Below the pieces are notes generated by a model, which worked only from the letters and a program-made list of their open reading frames with translations, was not told the DNA's origin and made no database searches. Source: Mytilus edulis (lineage: Eukaryota > Mollusca > Bivalvia > Mytilida > Mytilidae). Taken from it: a stretch of DNA of 64,000 nucleotides. Below, one piece after another: positions 1 to 11,883 of this stretch. The position numbers and the translations under genes were made by a program. Numbering within the stretch: position 1 is the first letter of the stretch; each line of letters starts with the position of its first letter. The stretch is taken from NCBI RefSeq assembly GCF_963676685.1, contig NC_092344.1, forward strand, positions 50,614,830 through 50,678,829. The letters are read 5' to 3'.

Positions 1-104
1 ATGTTATATATATATATGTTATATTTGTTATTCTCGTGGAATTTTGTCTATGTGTGTTACATTTTAGTGTTATGTCATTGTTCCCCTCTTATATTTAATG
101 CGTT

Positions 105-365
105 TCCCTCGGTTTTAGTTTGTTATCCCGATTTTGTTTTTTGTCCATGGATTTATGAGTTTTGAACATCGGTATACTACTGTTGCCTTTATTTAGTTTG
201 TTACCCCGATTTTGTTTTTTGTCCATGGATTTATGAGTTTGAACAGCGGTATACTACTGTTGCTTTTATTTACATCACAACTAGCACACTCTTTAACCTG
301 GGTTTGTTTTCTCACAATCGGGTTATGGCTTTCGAACAGCAGTATACTACTGTTGCCTTTAGTTA
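105..365 (+). repeat. Dispersed repeat family A, locally tandem
   Basis: A block of about 80 bp (TTTGTTACCCCGATTTTG, then TCCATGGATTTATGAGTTT, then GTATACTACTGTTGCC) occurs twice in direct tandem, and a third partial copy follows near 310-362. The same consensus recurs at 7840-7940 (+) and, inverted, at 4330-4465, 21425-21470, 31760-31850 and 42005-42140. The ORF at 212-457 runs through this repeat and is not taken as a gene. Bases 1-104 and 366-1065 show no gene. Confidence 0.75.
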
Positions 366-1065
366 ATCATTTTAAATTCATACTGTTTGTACAGGTACAT
401 ACATTTTGGGATTCAATCAGGTTTAGTCAATCTACTGTTGAAAACTTATTAGCTTGAATGTTATAAAAAATATCTTCCATTAATACTTTTATGGGACAAT
501 TGAAATTTGGTTCCATGATAGTAGTGCAATCAAAATTTTATCATCATAATTGAAAATCAACAAATGAAAATTTATTGGATCAAAATGTAATACTTCAGAT
601 AACGAGTGACAAACTATTCATAATAAATTAAATACCCTAATAAGGAGACTGCTTCGATGAGGACTCTTTACTATCGAACGGACTTATTTGTAAAATACAA
701 AGTTATTGTATTTTATTGGCGCTTAGATTTCTTCAACATTATGCATGTTACTATACATGATATCGGCCGTGTAACAGTGTATAAGCAGTGGTTCTCGTAT
801 ATGTATTCGATACGATGCGTTATTATTGACATATTTAAGACATCATTTATGAGAATCTATAGAGCAGAGAAATTTTGATTTTTTGTATCGATGTAAGATT
901 TAGATTCAAATAGCTTTCACCTTTAATGATAACGTAATATTTTCTCTAGAATTTATATATAATGTATAGTTCAGTGCCCGCAAAATAGAAGCCAATGTTA
1001 AATATTTATCTCTTCTTCACAATTTTCTTCAATTGAATCTCGATATTAATTATGTTTTAATATAG

Positions 1066-1849
1066 TTAAGGATGTTCGCTACTTTGTTTCAAATAACAAG
1101 TTTTTTAAAAGAATGTAAAAAATGATAGAATATATTAGTAAAATCACAAAAAAACTCAGAGGAAAATCTAATCGGAAAGTCCATAATCATATGGCAAAAT
1201 CAAATGACAAAACACAACAAAAACAAATGGACAAGAACTGTCATATTCCTGACTTGGTACAGGCATTTTCAAATGTAGAAAATGATAGATTTAAACTGGT
1301 TTTATAGCGCTAAATCTCTCATTTTGTTGATAGTCTCATCAAATTCCGTTATATTTACAATGATGCGTGAACTAAACAGACATAATAAATAAAATAGTCA
1401 AAATATGGGTACAGCAGTCATCATCGTGTATCAATTTTAAAAGGAACAATTTAACAGAACACAAAAAACATCTATCTACAAGCACATTCATTGATTCGCG
1501 TGTCTGACGTCAGAAAATTTTATACGTCACAATTAAATTAAGAAACTAAAAAAGAGGAAAAAAAATAGAGTGTCCCTGTGCTTGTTTTCGAGATATAAGC
1601 TATTGAAAATTTAGCGGCAAATAATTCTTCGTAGATGTCATACACTTCACATTGGCCATTTTTTCTTTCAGAAAAGATTGGAAGAAAAACAACTATTTTG
1701 TAGGATTAACAAAGATGCACTTTTTACTACATGTAGTCAAATCATGGAAAGAAAAGTTGGCAAAATTGTTATTGGCAATAAATGAATAAAACAAGATGAT
1801 TTCAAATAACTGGCAAACAATCAGAAACAGGAATAGCGGACATTCTTAA
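1066..1849. mobile_element. TTAA-ended MITE (family GTTAAGGATGTTCGCTA) with nested repeat
   Basis: The left end reads TTAAGGATGTTCGCTA and the right end AGCGGACATTCTTAAC, an imperfect terminal inverted repeat whose outer four bases are TTAA on both sides. TTAA target duplication is typical of piggyBac-like elements, so this may be a non-autonomous relative; that class is inference. No transposase is present. Inside, about 1120-1430, sits an unrelated dispersed repeat (GGCAAAATCAAATGACAAAACAC ... CTGACTTGGTACAGGC) also found near 14830-14960 and 51960-52130. A shorter member of the same TIR family lies at 49244-49460. Confidence 0.6.
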
Positions 1850-3090
1850 CGGCGTTTTTCTAACAAGGACGTTCTACCTCCTTAAGCCTTGAAATGTCAC
1901 GAGGGAAAGAGGGGTTATATATTTGTATATGTGTGAGAGACAAGTGTGTGTGCTTAATTATCAGAAGTGTCAAACTTTTGACGTCAAATGACAGACATTC
2001 AAATATGACCAAACCGACAAATCAAATATGCTCCCATCTTAGTTTTTTTCAAAGATAGTATACTTGTTAGTATGACAATTGAGTCACGTTGCGAATACAA
2101 CTCCTCTGAGAACATTTGATGGAATGATGTTATACTTGTAAGTATTTTTTGTCATCATGTGAAGTTTAAAATATTATATTGCAATCTTGATTTGTCTTTT
2201 CGTTGGGTTTCCTTAGACTTTCACTATATTTGTACGTACCAATGTAGCAAAATGACACACATTATCTAACCCCTTCATTTATACAACATGGGAGACATTT
2301 CGCTATGGTGAAGCAATCTTGTGTAAACTTTAATGCAATTAGACTCAATTGAAGCTTGAATTTATTTTCTAATCGGTCTTTTGAGTTAAATATTTAGTAA
2401 TGAAGCTTCAGATCTCTACCATACATCGCATACAAAGTGTTACAGTTTTGAACCATTTAATAAGATGCATTTATTTTAATGATTCGATTTCGATGATTTT
2501 ATGCATATTCAATTTATGCAGAAAAGCATGATTTTCACTTCAAACTCAAAAAGAGACCAAAATAAATTGTAACTATTATATCTCCTTCACAATTTCTTTA
2601 CTACGACAATTTAACATTATACAATTAAATATAGAGGGAATCGAGTATCTGAAATTCTAATATGACGTGCTTCTTTAGCTTTGTAAAGAAACCATACTTT
2701 ATTATCCAATAAAATTAGTTTGCACATGCGTATATTGATTACGGCAGAAAAATGAATTTCGTCAAATTAGTATGCATTTAATGTATTTCCTTAAATTAAA
2801 ACACTTTCAAACACTAAAATGATACACATTTTGTTACTAATACTTTTACAATGGCAACAATGTGTTACAATTCGTAATTGACATATTTGACCTAGATACC
2901 ACAACGTTCATGTTGGCTGTTCTAATTTCAAAACCCCTCCCTCTGAAAAACACGTTTCATCTCTCCCGTTAAAAAGGCATGTCATTGTATATTATTATTT
3001 CATTGAAACATGTGTTCCGACGATAAAATATAAAATAAAGTATAGGTTATTATTACTGTTGTACTGAAATGACAAAATTGTTTCATATTT
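1850..3090. other. Gene-free stretch with an ancient paired segment
   Basis: No coding exon is visible. The part 2090-2345 resembles 30235-30500: both carry an ACTCC-C-GAGA-CAT start, ATGATGTTATA-like text, AAAATGACACACATT, and then GGGAGACATTTCGCTA followed by GG(T/C)G. Similarity fades gradually on both sides, which fits an old duplication or a degraded dispersed repeat. Confidence 0.4.
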
Positions 3091-3099
3091 CTGATCAAA

Positions 3100-3190
3100 T
3101 GGATTGACCCTAGCAGGGAATCGAACCCCATTCTCCTATAAAAAAAAATAGGCGTAATTACCAATATACCACCAAGGTTTCCAATCCATT
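3100..3190 (-). tRNA. tRNA-like relic or tRNA-derived repeat (not a functional tRNA)
   Basis: Read on the minus strand there is an A-box-like TGGTGGTATATTGG, a CCTAT/ATAGG stem around a run of T where an anticodon loop would be, and a good B box GGGTTCGATTCCC. The outer ends GGATTGG/TCAATCC can pair, but the T arm is not correctly spaced from them and the loop is a homopolymer. I read it as a tRNA pseudogene or the head of a SINE. Confidence 0.35.
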
Positions 3191-3255
3191 TTACAAATGC
3201 AACAAGATTGTCACCTAGTATTAATTTTAATCATCATGTAATACAGCATTTGAAA

Positions 3256-3512
3256 TCGTCAGATGCACAAAGGCGTGCTCTTTGGCTTTGATCAACTTTG
3301 CAAGGTGTAGCCACCGCAAGTATAAATGGATCTCTGTCAAAGGGCCCTACTGCCAAGTCTCGAATGTCAGCACAACTTTATCAAGGAATCCTCTATCAGA
3401 TATGAACATATTTACCAATGCTACAATATTAACCGGCGGAATATTTACGATTGATTTAGTAAATAGAGACCTACCCGATTCTCCTTGTGCGTCCACCGCC
3501 ATTGACAACTGA
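3256..3512. other. Unrecognised open stretch, both strands partly open
   Basis: A 76-codon plus-strand frame (3282-3512) and a 51-codon minus-strand frame starting ATG GCG GTG GAC near 3505 overlap here. Local GC is higher than in the surroundings. I do not recognise either product. With no splice context and no neighbour it may be a fragment of a repeat or a decayed coding exon. Confidence 0.2.
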
Positions 3513-3792
3513 CTTGAAAATGTGCGTGTCAGAAATTGACCTCAAAGGAAAAGACTGTTGTAATATAACTTTTCTGTTATATTGTGACACAAACATTGAT
3601 TTAGTTAATAAATTAATTTGTTAATTTCTGTTTCGATTTTGAATTTTAGAAATACAACTTTGCGAAATTAAACTGGTTTGAACTAGTTGGATAAAAATCG
3701 ACAGGAAGGTTGATGGAACAGCCTACACAAATACGGTACACCTATGTACACAGCGAACATAGAAATTACCGTAATTGTCCTAATCAGAATCG

Positions 3793-3951
3793 AAATAATT
3801 GATGCCAGCTATACTTTATTGTAGTTTTAACATGGGTAGGCATTATATTCGTGTTATTTTAGCCCTCGCTATCGCTCTGGCAAAAATAATCACAAATATA
3901 ATGCCTACCCATGTTAAAACTACAATAAAGTATAGCTGGCATCAATTATTT
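3793..3951. mobile_element. Foldback MITE (hairpin), family H1
   Basis: Nearly perfect inverted repeat with arms of about 70 bp. The left arm runs AAATAATTGATGCCAGC ... GGCATTATATTCGTG and the right arm is its reverse complement with very few mismatches. The spacer AGCCCTCGCTATCGCTC lies in the middle. A second member with a truncated left arm is at 41878-42004, which shows this is a dispersed element and not a local accident. Confidence 0.8.
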
Positions 3952-4329
3952 CTTAAACAAATTTAAATTTGTAAATGTTTGTTGACTTTGAAGTTATATA
4001 TTATTTTTACCAGGCTTCAACTTGTGAAGTAACTAGTATTTATAATTCAAATCAACCATGCAAACATATCTTACAATTTCTTTGGACTTCTCTAATCAAT
4101 GTGAAATATTGTTTTTGTTCTTTTCTTTTTCCCTATATATGATATTTTAAGGATTTGGACTTCATGAAGTACATAACCTATCTTCGCGTCTATCGACTTA
4201 TTCAAACCATTGGGTCTAATTCTATAGATACATTATATTTCGTCTTTAGATAAACAGACTGATCCTCTTGAATGCACATGCTTTTTATAGACAATAAACT
4301 AAATTACTCAGTATTGAAGGCAAAAGCAA

Positions 4330-4465
4330 TACATAAAGGCAACAGTAGTATACCGCTGTTCGAAATTCATAAATCGATAGACAAAAATAAATCCATGTCA
4401 CAAACTAAAACTGAGGGAAACGCATTAAATAAGAGAACCACGACACAACAGAAACACAACATTAA
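4330..4465 (-). repeat. Dispersed repeat family A, inverted copy
   Basis: Contains GGCAACAGTAGTATACCGC, ATTCATAAATCGATAGA and CTGAGGGAAACGC, the reverse complement of the family seen at 105-365. The 84-codon ORF at 4272-4526 runs through this repeat and is not a gene candidate. Confidence 0.75.
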
Positions 4466-4719
4466 AATAAAAATGGAAAGGACGATAAGTTTCAAGTTAT
4501 TAAAGTTTAAACTGAACGTAGTTTGATTTTATAATTTCTCTACAGATTACATCCAAGTTCCTTTGTTCTAACAGGGGTGATCTGAGCCGGATAACCCCAG
4601 TTTGAGTTTCTTTGTTATGCATGCTTTCCTTTGTTCTGTAACATTTTGGCGGGAATGTCAAATCCACTATAAAACTTATAATTAATTATACGAAAAAGAC
4701 TATCTATCAAAATTCGCGT

Positions 4720-4812
4720 AGAAAAAATCCAGTGTATATGCTTGGATTCGAACTCAAGACCTTTAGCATATCAAGCCACGACACATACCATTACACCAGG
4801 ACGAGTGGATCT
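4720..4812 (-). tRNA. tRNA-like relic (A and B boxes present)
   Basis: On the minus strand: A-box-like CTGGTGTAATGGTATG and B-box GAGTTCGAATCC, about 45 bases apart. A GATCCA/TGGAT pairing brackets the unit. The arms do not form a full cloverleaf with normal spacing, so this is called a tRNA pseudogene or a tRNA-derived repeat head. Confidence 0.4.
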
Positions 4813-5223
4813 ATTTTGAACTATTATAAACGAACTATTTGCAATTAAACATACTTAAAGAAAGCAACTTGAACATATTTTTTATAAGTGGGGCAAGTTG
4901 GCAATCCTTTATTAAGTGGGGTTTAAACCCTTTTCGTTAATTATTGAGTTGTCAGACTGATTGTTCAATTTGATTTTACACTTTTTCAAGTCGGTAAACA
5001 AGAGTGGGCGAATTTTTTATGAAGTGGCGATATAGTCTGGGCCGATTGGCCAGTAGGGCGAGTTGACATTGTTTGATATCAACTCATCGTGTTCGGGGGT
5101 CATAACGGGTATACACCATATAGTAATAAATAAAGTATATTATAATGGTTGTGTGGCGTTCTAAACTAGATGTTATGAATTTTAAATGGTTTTTCATTTA
5201 ATAAGAAAACAGCTGGGATGTAA

Positions 5224-5332
5224 AATAGTTATCCCATTCGGACTTGGTGTGTCAGTGTTAGATCACCCTCTGGCCTCCGGTCATCGGGGTGATTTTACAC
5301 TGACACACCAAGTCCTCGTGGGATAACTATTA
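5224..5332. mobile_element. Foldback MITE (hairpin), family H2
   Basis: The left arm AATAGTTATCCCA..GGACTTGGTGTGTCAGTG is matched by the reverse-complementary right arm CACTGACACACCAAGTCC..GGGATAACTATT. Arms are about 45 bp with a small GC-richer loop (CTGGCCTCCGG). No coding capacity. Confidence 0.8.
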
Positions 5333-5966
5333 AATATTGTGGTATTCTTTATGATGTTCCTGTATGAAAGTTGAAGAACTATAAAAACCTGCTTAAACTG
5401 TAATTAAGTATCGATTTGTCCTTTCCGCATATATATTCAATTAAAGTCATATTTAGCGAGTTTCGTCTGATCATAATGTTTTCGAAATTGTTGATATAAT
5501 GCATGCATATATACCAAAAAAAGTCCTGCATGTACATTTTTTTTACATTTATTACGAATCTCTAACGTATTATCGAGAATGATATTGTGTTCAGTGATCA
5601 GCTGTCAGTGATTGTTGATCACAAGCTAATTCACTTTCGAATATACTGCTGAAGTTTTCCCCAGTTCATGACATTGTAAATCAATCAACACAGAGCACCT
5701 GAAACACGTGAAATTTAAGAAAATTGTTACAGCCATTTATTACATTGGTTGCAATGAATTACATTGATTTCCCAGTTAGATTAAAACCGATAATTTCACA
5801 TGTGAAAGAAACGTGGTTATTTCACTCTCTGACGTCATACAACAATAGGCGTTGTCAAGACGTCGATAACGGCGGATCAAATAAAAAATCGTAGAAATAA
5901 GATATAGTTCCTTACATGTTATACATTAACTTCTTACAAAAAAGCCATTTGCCAATGTAATAAAAA

Positions 5967-6126
5967 GAATAACTAATTAAAGAATTCAAATATCGAAAAA
6001 TATTCAACTCGTGACCGAACAACACTGATAATTAACTCATGCGCTACGCGCATTCGTGAATTAATGTGTTGTTCGGTCACGCGTTGAATATTTTTCTCTA
6101 TTTGAATTCTTCGATTAGTTATTCTA
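5967..6126. mobile_element. Foldback MITE (hairpin), family H3
   Basis: Arms of about 75 bp: AGAATAACTAATTAAAGAAT ... GTGACCGAACAACAC on the left, GTGTTGTTCGGTCACGCG ... ATTCTTCGATTAGTTATTCT on the right. The centre ATGCGCTACGCGCAT is itself palindromic. Confidence 0.8.
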
Positions 6127-6904
6127 TAATTAATTTTATTTTTAATGCGTTTCTATGTGTTAATCAAACTTGTTTATGTATCTAATTTATTCTTTAAGAA
6201 TCAGTGATTACTATTCACCTTCCTGTGGTTCGTTGGTTATTATTCTTACATCACGGGTGTTCCCCTCGCACTAGCTCTGTGTGGTGGTCGAAGTTTTAAG
6301 GAGAGGCCCGGTAGTTAAGGTCCCTTCATAAAATATTGGCGAATTAAAATACGGGAAGACGATTATTCAATGGCAGTACATTTATTAAGATTTTGATAAA
6401 ATCGATACATCGTTTCCTTTGACAATAAAGTGCATTTACACTTGATTTATAGAAAATCTTTCCAATTAAAGTATATAAAACATACTTTTTTCCTTTGAAA
6501 TTTCATATGACTTTTATTTTAATAAGTTTCCTACTTCATACTTTAACTAGCCCGCGGCTTAAGATAAATTGGGTATCCATTTATTTTTAATTAAACGAGT
6601 ATTTTGTTTCAATTTAAGGTAACACAACAGTCTTATTCAGTAAAATTTGGGATGAGTATGACTTTTTTTTTTAAAGATATTAGGAAAAGTGAATAAGAGA
6701 TAATTGAAAGCGTTCTCAAAAGAGATGGATAAAATAAGACACTTGAAAAGAGATTTAATCATTTTCAAAAACAATAACCCTTGAACATCGTTATGTTAGA
6801 TGCATGAAAGTGTATCGCTGTGTTCGTATCATTGACTGTTCCTATGTAACACATACATTGTATAGTAAATAAATTGAGAGTGAACCATCATTGTCGAGGT
6901 TTTG

Positions 6905-7045
6905 TTGACCAAATAGTTATCAAAGGTACCAGGATTATAATTTTATACGCTACACGCGCGTTTCGTCTACACAAGACTTATCAGTGACGCTCAGATAAAA
7001 AATAGTTATAAAGCCAAACAAGTACAAAGTTGAAGAGCATTGAGA
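6905..7045 (-). repeat. Dispersed repeat family B, inverted copy
   Basis: AATAGTTATCAAAGGTACCA, then CGCGCGTTTCGTCTACA, then GACTTATCAGTGACGCTC. Forward copies lie at 9090-9310 and fragments at 16395-16450, 28381-28430 and 34790-34850. The family has no coding capacity here; SINE-type origin is a guess. Confidence 0.7.
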
Positions 7046-7839
7046 ACCCAAAATTCTAAAAAAAATTGTGCCAAACAAATTATTTAATTTCAAATATATC
7101 TGATTAAATCAAATAGTTGGAAAATGGGATATAAATAAAACGGTGTGTATAACACATATATTTTGAATATTACAGCATAAGGTATTTTATGTTTAAGTAG
7201 GTAAAACATGAACTGCAGATCCCGTATTTACTTTTTGAAATAAAAAAAAAAATGCTGTTTGTTCGTTCACAATCATATGTAATTATTTTTAAAATAATTT
7301 AGTCAGCGCATAGAAGAGTACTCAAACTTGTCGAAACCAGTAGCCGAATTGGACCCACTTCTTCTATTTTGCGGAAAAGTGTTTAACGCATAAACACCAT
7401 ACAGTTTTACAGTTATGAGTTTTAAATTTGAAAAACTAAATCTGGTTTAATAACGAATTTTAACAACATAGTAAACAGCAGGTTTTTTTTCACAATGACG
7501 TTATAAGCTTAACAAAGCTTAACATGGCGGGTCGCATATGAACGTTTTGATTTACACGATCAAATTACCGTTTTTTGTTTTATTGTTCTTTTTATTTTAG
7601 TATGCATATGAAGACATGGAATGCATCGTGTATCCTTCTATTGACGGACGGTCCATGGTGTATCCTTTTCACTAAGGTACATCATAAAATATAAATTCCC
7701 AATCATAACTGTTCCAATTTAGTTTCGAAAATTGCCCATATTATCATATATGATTGTTGTCAAATAGTCCGTTTCTATGTATTTTGGCGTTTGTTTTTGC
7801 TGCAGTTCGGTGATTCGATTGTCTTATTATATAGTTGAT

Positions 7840-8330
7840 GTGTCCCTCGGTTTTGGCTTGTGACCCGAATTTGTTTTAAATTTATACATTTATCGACTAT
7901 TAAACAGTGTTATACTACTGTTGCCTTTATTTAGTATGTTAGCCTTAAATAAACGGTTTATCGACATCATTCATCAAAATTAACTAGTCAACAGCATATT
8001 TCATTGAAAATATAAATTTAGAAGTAAATATTTGTTTTTTTATATACAAATGCCCATATTTTCCTTGTTCTTTATTATTCAAAAGAGCTTGGCCATTTCC
8101 CACTGTATTTGTCCATTCACAGGATCAAACCTTAAAACCTGTCAAATCCTACTGGAAAGTGAGTATATGAGATTAGACCGTTGGTTTTCCCGTTTGAATG
8201 GTTTTACACTAGTAACTTTGGGGCCCTTTATAACTTGTTGTTCGGTGTGAGCCAAGGCTCCGTGTTGAAGGCCGTACTTTAACCTATAATGGTTTACTTT
8301 TTAAATTGTTATTTGTATCTTCCTATATCT
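7840..8330 (+). repeat. Family A copy followed by another dispersed repeat
   Basis: 7840-7940 repeats family A (CCTCGGTTTTGGCTTGTGAC ... TATACTACTGTTGCC). 8150-8330 carries GACCGTTGGTTTTCCCGTTT, GGGGCCCTTTATA and GTTGAAGGCCGTACTTTAAC, a different dispersed unit related in its GGCCGTAC part to sequences near 20380 and 39905. The 72-codon ORF at 8032-8250 is a read-through of it. Confidence 0.6.
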
Positions 8331-8406
8331 ATATATGAGAGTCTATGCTATCTATTCAAAAATATGTTCCACAATTTTACATATTTCTATAAAATTGAAA
8401 AGCGCT

Positions 8407-8579
8407 TCATTTAATGAATGGCTATTATCTATTTTGAATTTATTGAACCATAAAACTAATTTTTGACTCTTCACATTGAATAATCCGCGAAGCGGATTAT
8501 GTAAAATGTGAAGAGTCAAAAATTAGTTTTATGGTTCAATAAAATCAAAATAAATTATTGCCATTCATTATAAATAAAT
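8407..8579. mobile_element. Foldback MITE (hairpin), family H4
   Basis: Arms of about 80 bp: AATGAATGGC...TTATTGAACCATAAAACTAA on the left, mirrored by TTAGTTTTATGGTTCAATAA...GCCATTCATT on the right. The innermost part ATAATCCGCGAAGCGGATTA is a tight palindrome. Confidence 0.8.
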
Positions 8580-9089
8580 TTCTATCAAAATAAGGCTCAA
8601 AGAACTTTTTATAATATTTATATTAACAATAACAACGCACACACATGTTGGCGTATGAATACACAACGTCAGAGTGGGCGTGTCGCCATCAAAATTGACA
8701 ACATTGAAAATAAAACTAATAATTTTAACCAATCAGTAGACAGTAAAAACACCAAATTTATTTATTACTACATGTGTTTGAACGCATTTTGATATGAATT
8801 TACATGATAAGCAAGATTATAAGGTGTAGACTAATATCTATGTTGACATGTAAGATCAGACACTGTACGGTATTATTTTCCTTGATATGCAATGCACATT
8901 TGATTTGATCCTAATACGATTCATGTAATATTCTAACTAAAATGTGCACAACTTATAATTACAGTCAAAAGTGCTGTAGAACATTCTGCTTTGTTCTTTG
9001 ATACACATGTTGTTCTCCTATATTTTAGTAGCAATATAATTGGCATGAATAGATTACCTTATCAGTATTTGGTAAAACGTTATGAATTG

Positions 9090-9310
9090 TTGGTCCTCTT
9101 CATATTCATTCATTCTCTTCAACTTTGTACTTGTTTGGCTTTATAACTATTTGGATATGAGCGTCACTGATGAGTCTTATGTAGACGAAACACGGGTCTG
9201 GCGTACTAAGTTATAATCCTGGTACCTTTGATAACTATTTCGAACGTCACTGATGAGTCTTTTGTAGACGAAACGCGCGTCGGACGCAAATATAAAATTC
9301 GACCTGGTAT
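9090..9310 (+). repeat. Dispersed repeat family B, two partial copies in tandem
   Basis: The motif GCGTCACTGATGAGTCTTAT followed by GTAGACGAAACACGGGTCTG and CCTGGTACCTTTGATAACTA is present, and directly after it ACGTCACTGATGAGTCTTTT / GTAGACGAAACGCGCGTC starts again. Orientation is opposite to 6905-7045. Confidence 0.7.
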
Positions 9311-10489
9311 CTATAATGAGTTTATTTGCACGTCAAATTCGTCTAAAATATGTGAAATATTAAACTATTTTTTATGGAATAAAGATCTGTATTTTCATAT
9401 CTATTATACAGAAATCTGCATATCTAACATTTGTTTGCTAATTTTCTGACGACGTGTGTGTAATTTGAGATGTTACAATACAGCCTTATTATGTTATAGG
9501 TGTAATACCACCAAATCATGGTACGTCACATCCGGTTGCATACGAAAGTAGGCATAAAAAAATATTCCCTTGAATTTGACAGTTGTAGAAAATTAACCCT
9601 GCATTTCAATGCACTTGAATTTTTCTGAGTCGTAAATATGTATGTTGGGTGTTTGAAAGCATCATTCTTTTTTTATTTGATGGTCTTATAAAATATTTTG
9701 GAACGTTAAGGTTACATAGTTACCAAAGCAGGTAACCAGTATAACAGTGTAAAAATTGGGTTGTCTACCCTCGGCGGTGGTTACTTTCTTATATGCAATG
9801 AAATGTAGTGTGAAATTTTCACTGTATCACTGGAAAGGATTGAACTTTACACATGCAAAGTATTTCTTTGGTTGAAATAAAGGTAAATACTGTACGATTT
9901 TTTTAAAAGTGCCAATTTAACAAAGACTAATAGGGAAAAATCAATGGTGGTATTACACCTATACGATGAAGAATGTCAATCGGTAGATATACTAGTAATT
10001 TGAAATGTTATAATAGTATATACTTCGTCTGAAATTAGCCAAACGAAGTTAGATTTGCAGATTCAAGTGACAAAATGCAACTTCAGTTGACTTTAATTTC
10101 ATGAGATTTGTATTTGAAAAACTAAATCTTTTAAATTACGATTTTTAAATTATGAAATAAATCCAATGCAAAAACCCCTGGACATTTGAAAGTAATTATA
10201 AATAGACCATTGAAGTTTCAGTTACAATTCATCGGATGAATAATTTTTGTCGTAGATTTGATAACCTTATATTTACATATTTTGTTTGACATTTTGTCCA
10301 TGACATTTTGTTCACCAATGAGAGCTTAACAGATTTATTAAAAAATCATGTGAAAAGGAAACTACTTCAGAAGACATCAATTTTATTGAGTCTATTTTAA
10401 AATTATTGACTATAGAAATGCTGCATCATTGAAATTTTGCAAAAAATAAAATTTAAGTTCCAATTCATGTTACAAGATTTTAATATTAT

Positions 10490-11210
10490 GTTATAGATAA
10501 TGCATATTTTAAGGTTTTTCTTGTCGTAGAACACACCGAGGGGTGTCAGGATTGATCAAATGAAAGACTGACCGTATTATCTGACTTATATACCGTAAAA
10601 AAAATATATATTTTTTTATAAAGATTTGCAAAATTTAGTATTCTATTTTACCGACAACACTAAAGTGGGATATTCTTTTCTAATGCTAAAAGGTTTTAAT
10701 ACACCCTACGGCTCATTTAGAATGTGAAATACAACTCACTAATTAATCTAGATATAAACCTTTTACAAATTATTATCCATACACAATAAAAATATTACTG
10801 TAACTGCATGAAGTAAGACACAAATGTATTGCTACCATCCGATAACGGTGTATAACAAATACAAGACACATTGTAAGTAATTTATTGTACCACTTAGTTA
10901 ACGGAAAAGGGGGAGGGGGTATATTTTTTTTTCTATTTAAATTTTGCAAATCTTTATACAAACATATTTTGTTTTGACGGTATATAAGTCAGATAATGCA
11001 TATTTTAAGGTTTTTCTTGTCGTAGAACACACCTCGGGATGTCAGGATTGCTCAAAGAAAGACCAATCCTGACACCCCTCGGTGTGTTCTACGACAAGAA
11101 AAACCTTAAAATATGCATTATCTATAACATAACGGTGTATGACAAATACAAGACACATTGTAAGTAATTTATTGTACCACTTAGTTTATGGAAAAGGGGG
11201 AGGGGGTATG
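10490..11210. mobile_element. Mosaic foldback region with duplicated flanks
   Basis: Segment a (10493-10560, GATAATGCATATTTTAAGG ... GGGGTGTCAGGATTG) reappears at 10991-11058 and, reverse-complemented, at about 11063-11123, giving a perfect-looking hairpin of about 130 bp. Segment b (10841-10925, AACGGTGTATAACAAATACA ... GGAAAAGGGGGAGGGGG) reappears as 11127-11210. The order is a - b - a - inverted a - b. A diverged relative of this family lies at 56690-57125. The minus-strand ORF at 10773-10961 is inside it and is not a gene. Confidence 0.65.
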
Positions 11211-11883
11211 ATTTTTCTTATTTGTAATGTCATTTCTATCGTGGAAAAGTGGTTATTTTTTTTAACAATTTTAATTGAATCGAATGAAAAATTCAGAAGA
11301 TTGTCTTTTGAATAGCAATACATTTTCAAAATCAGGATATAATTATATACCCTCCGCACCCGACCCTTTTGTGAGTTACGTTAATGTTATTCAATAGAAT
11401 ATAAGATTATCTTATTAGTTGATCATTTGATAGAGTAAAAGGTATACATAAACTTCAAAAAGTTTAGAACTGACACGAAGACAAATATAAATACATGTAG
11501 GTCACAGTATGATTTCCTATTCAGTGTGTATCATCCTGAACATGCATGAAATATTTGTCACTGGACGTTAAGCAAGCAACCAAAAATCAATCAACCTATT
11601 CAGTGTGACTCAATAAGATTTTCAAAATCTTACACACGAATATGTTAAATCTGGCTTTATTATATGAAAGTCTACATTAAAATTCATCTCACATATATGA
11701 TAATGTTTGATGATGAGGGAAGTTTTAACGACCTTGACTGGCTATACAGCCTTGCACGGTCGATAATTTCATTTGATAGCATATTGAAAATAATATTTGG
11801 TTTCAATGCACTACACCTTAAACTTAAACTACCTTGTTGGGGTAATTCAACACCAGTCTTAATCAACGAGGCAACGATACAAG

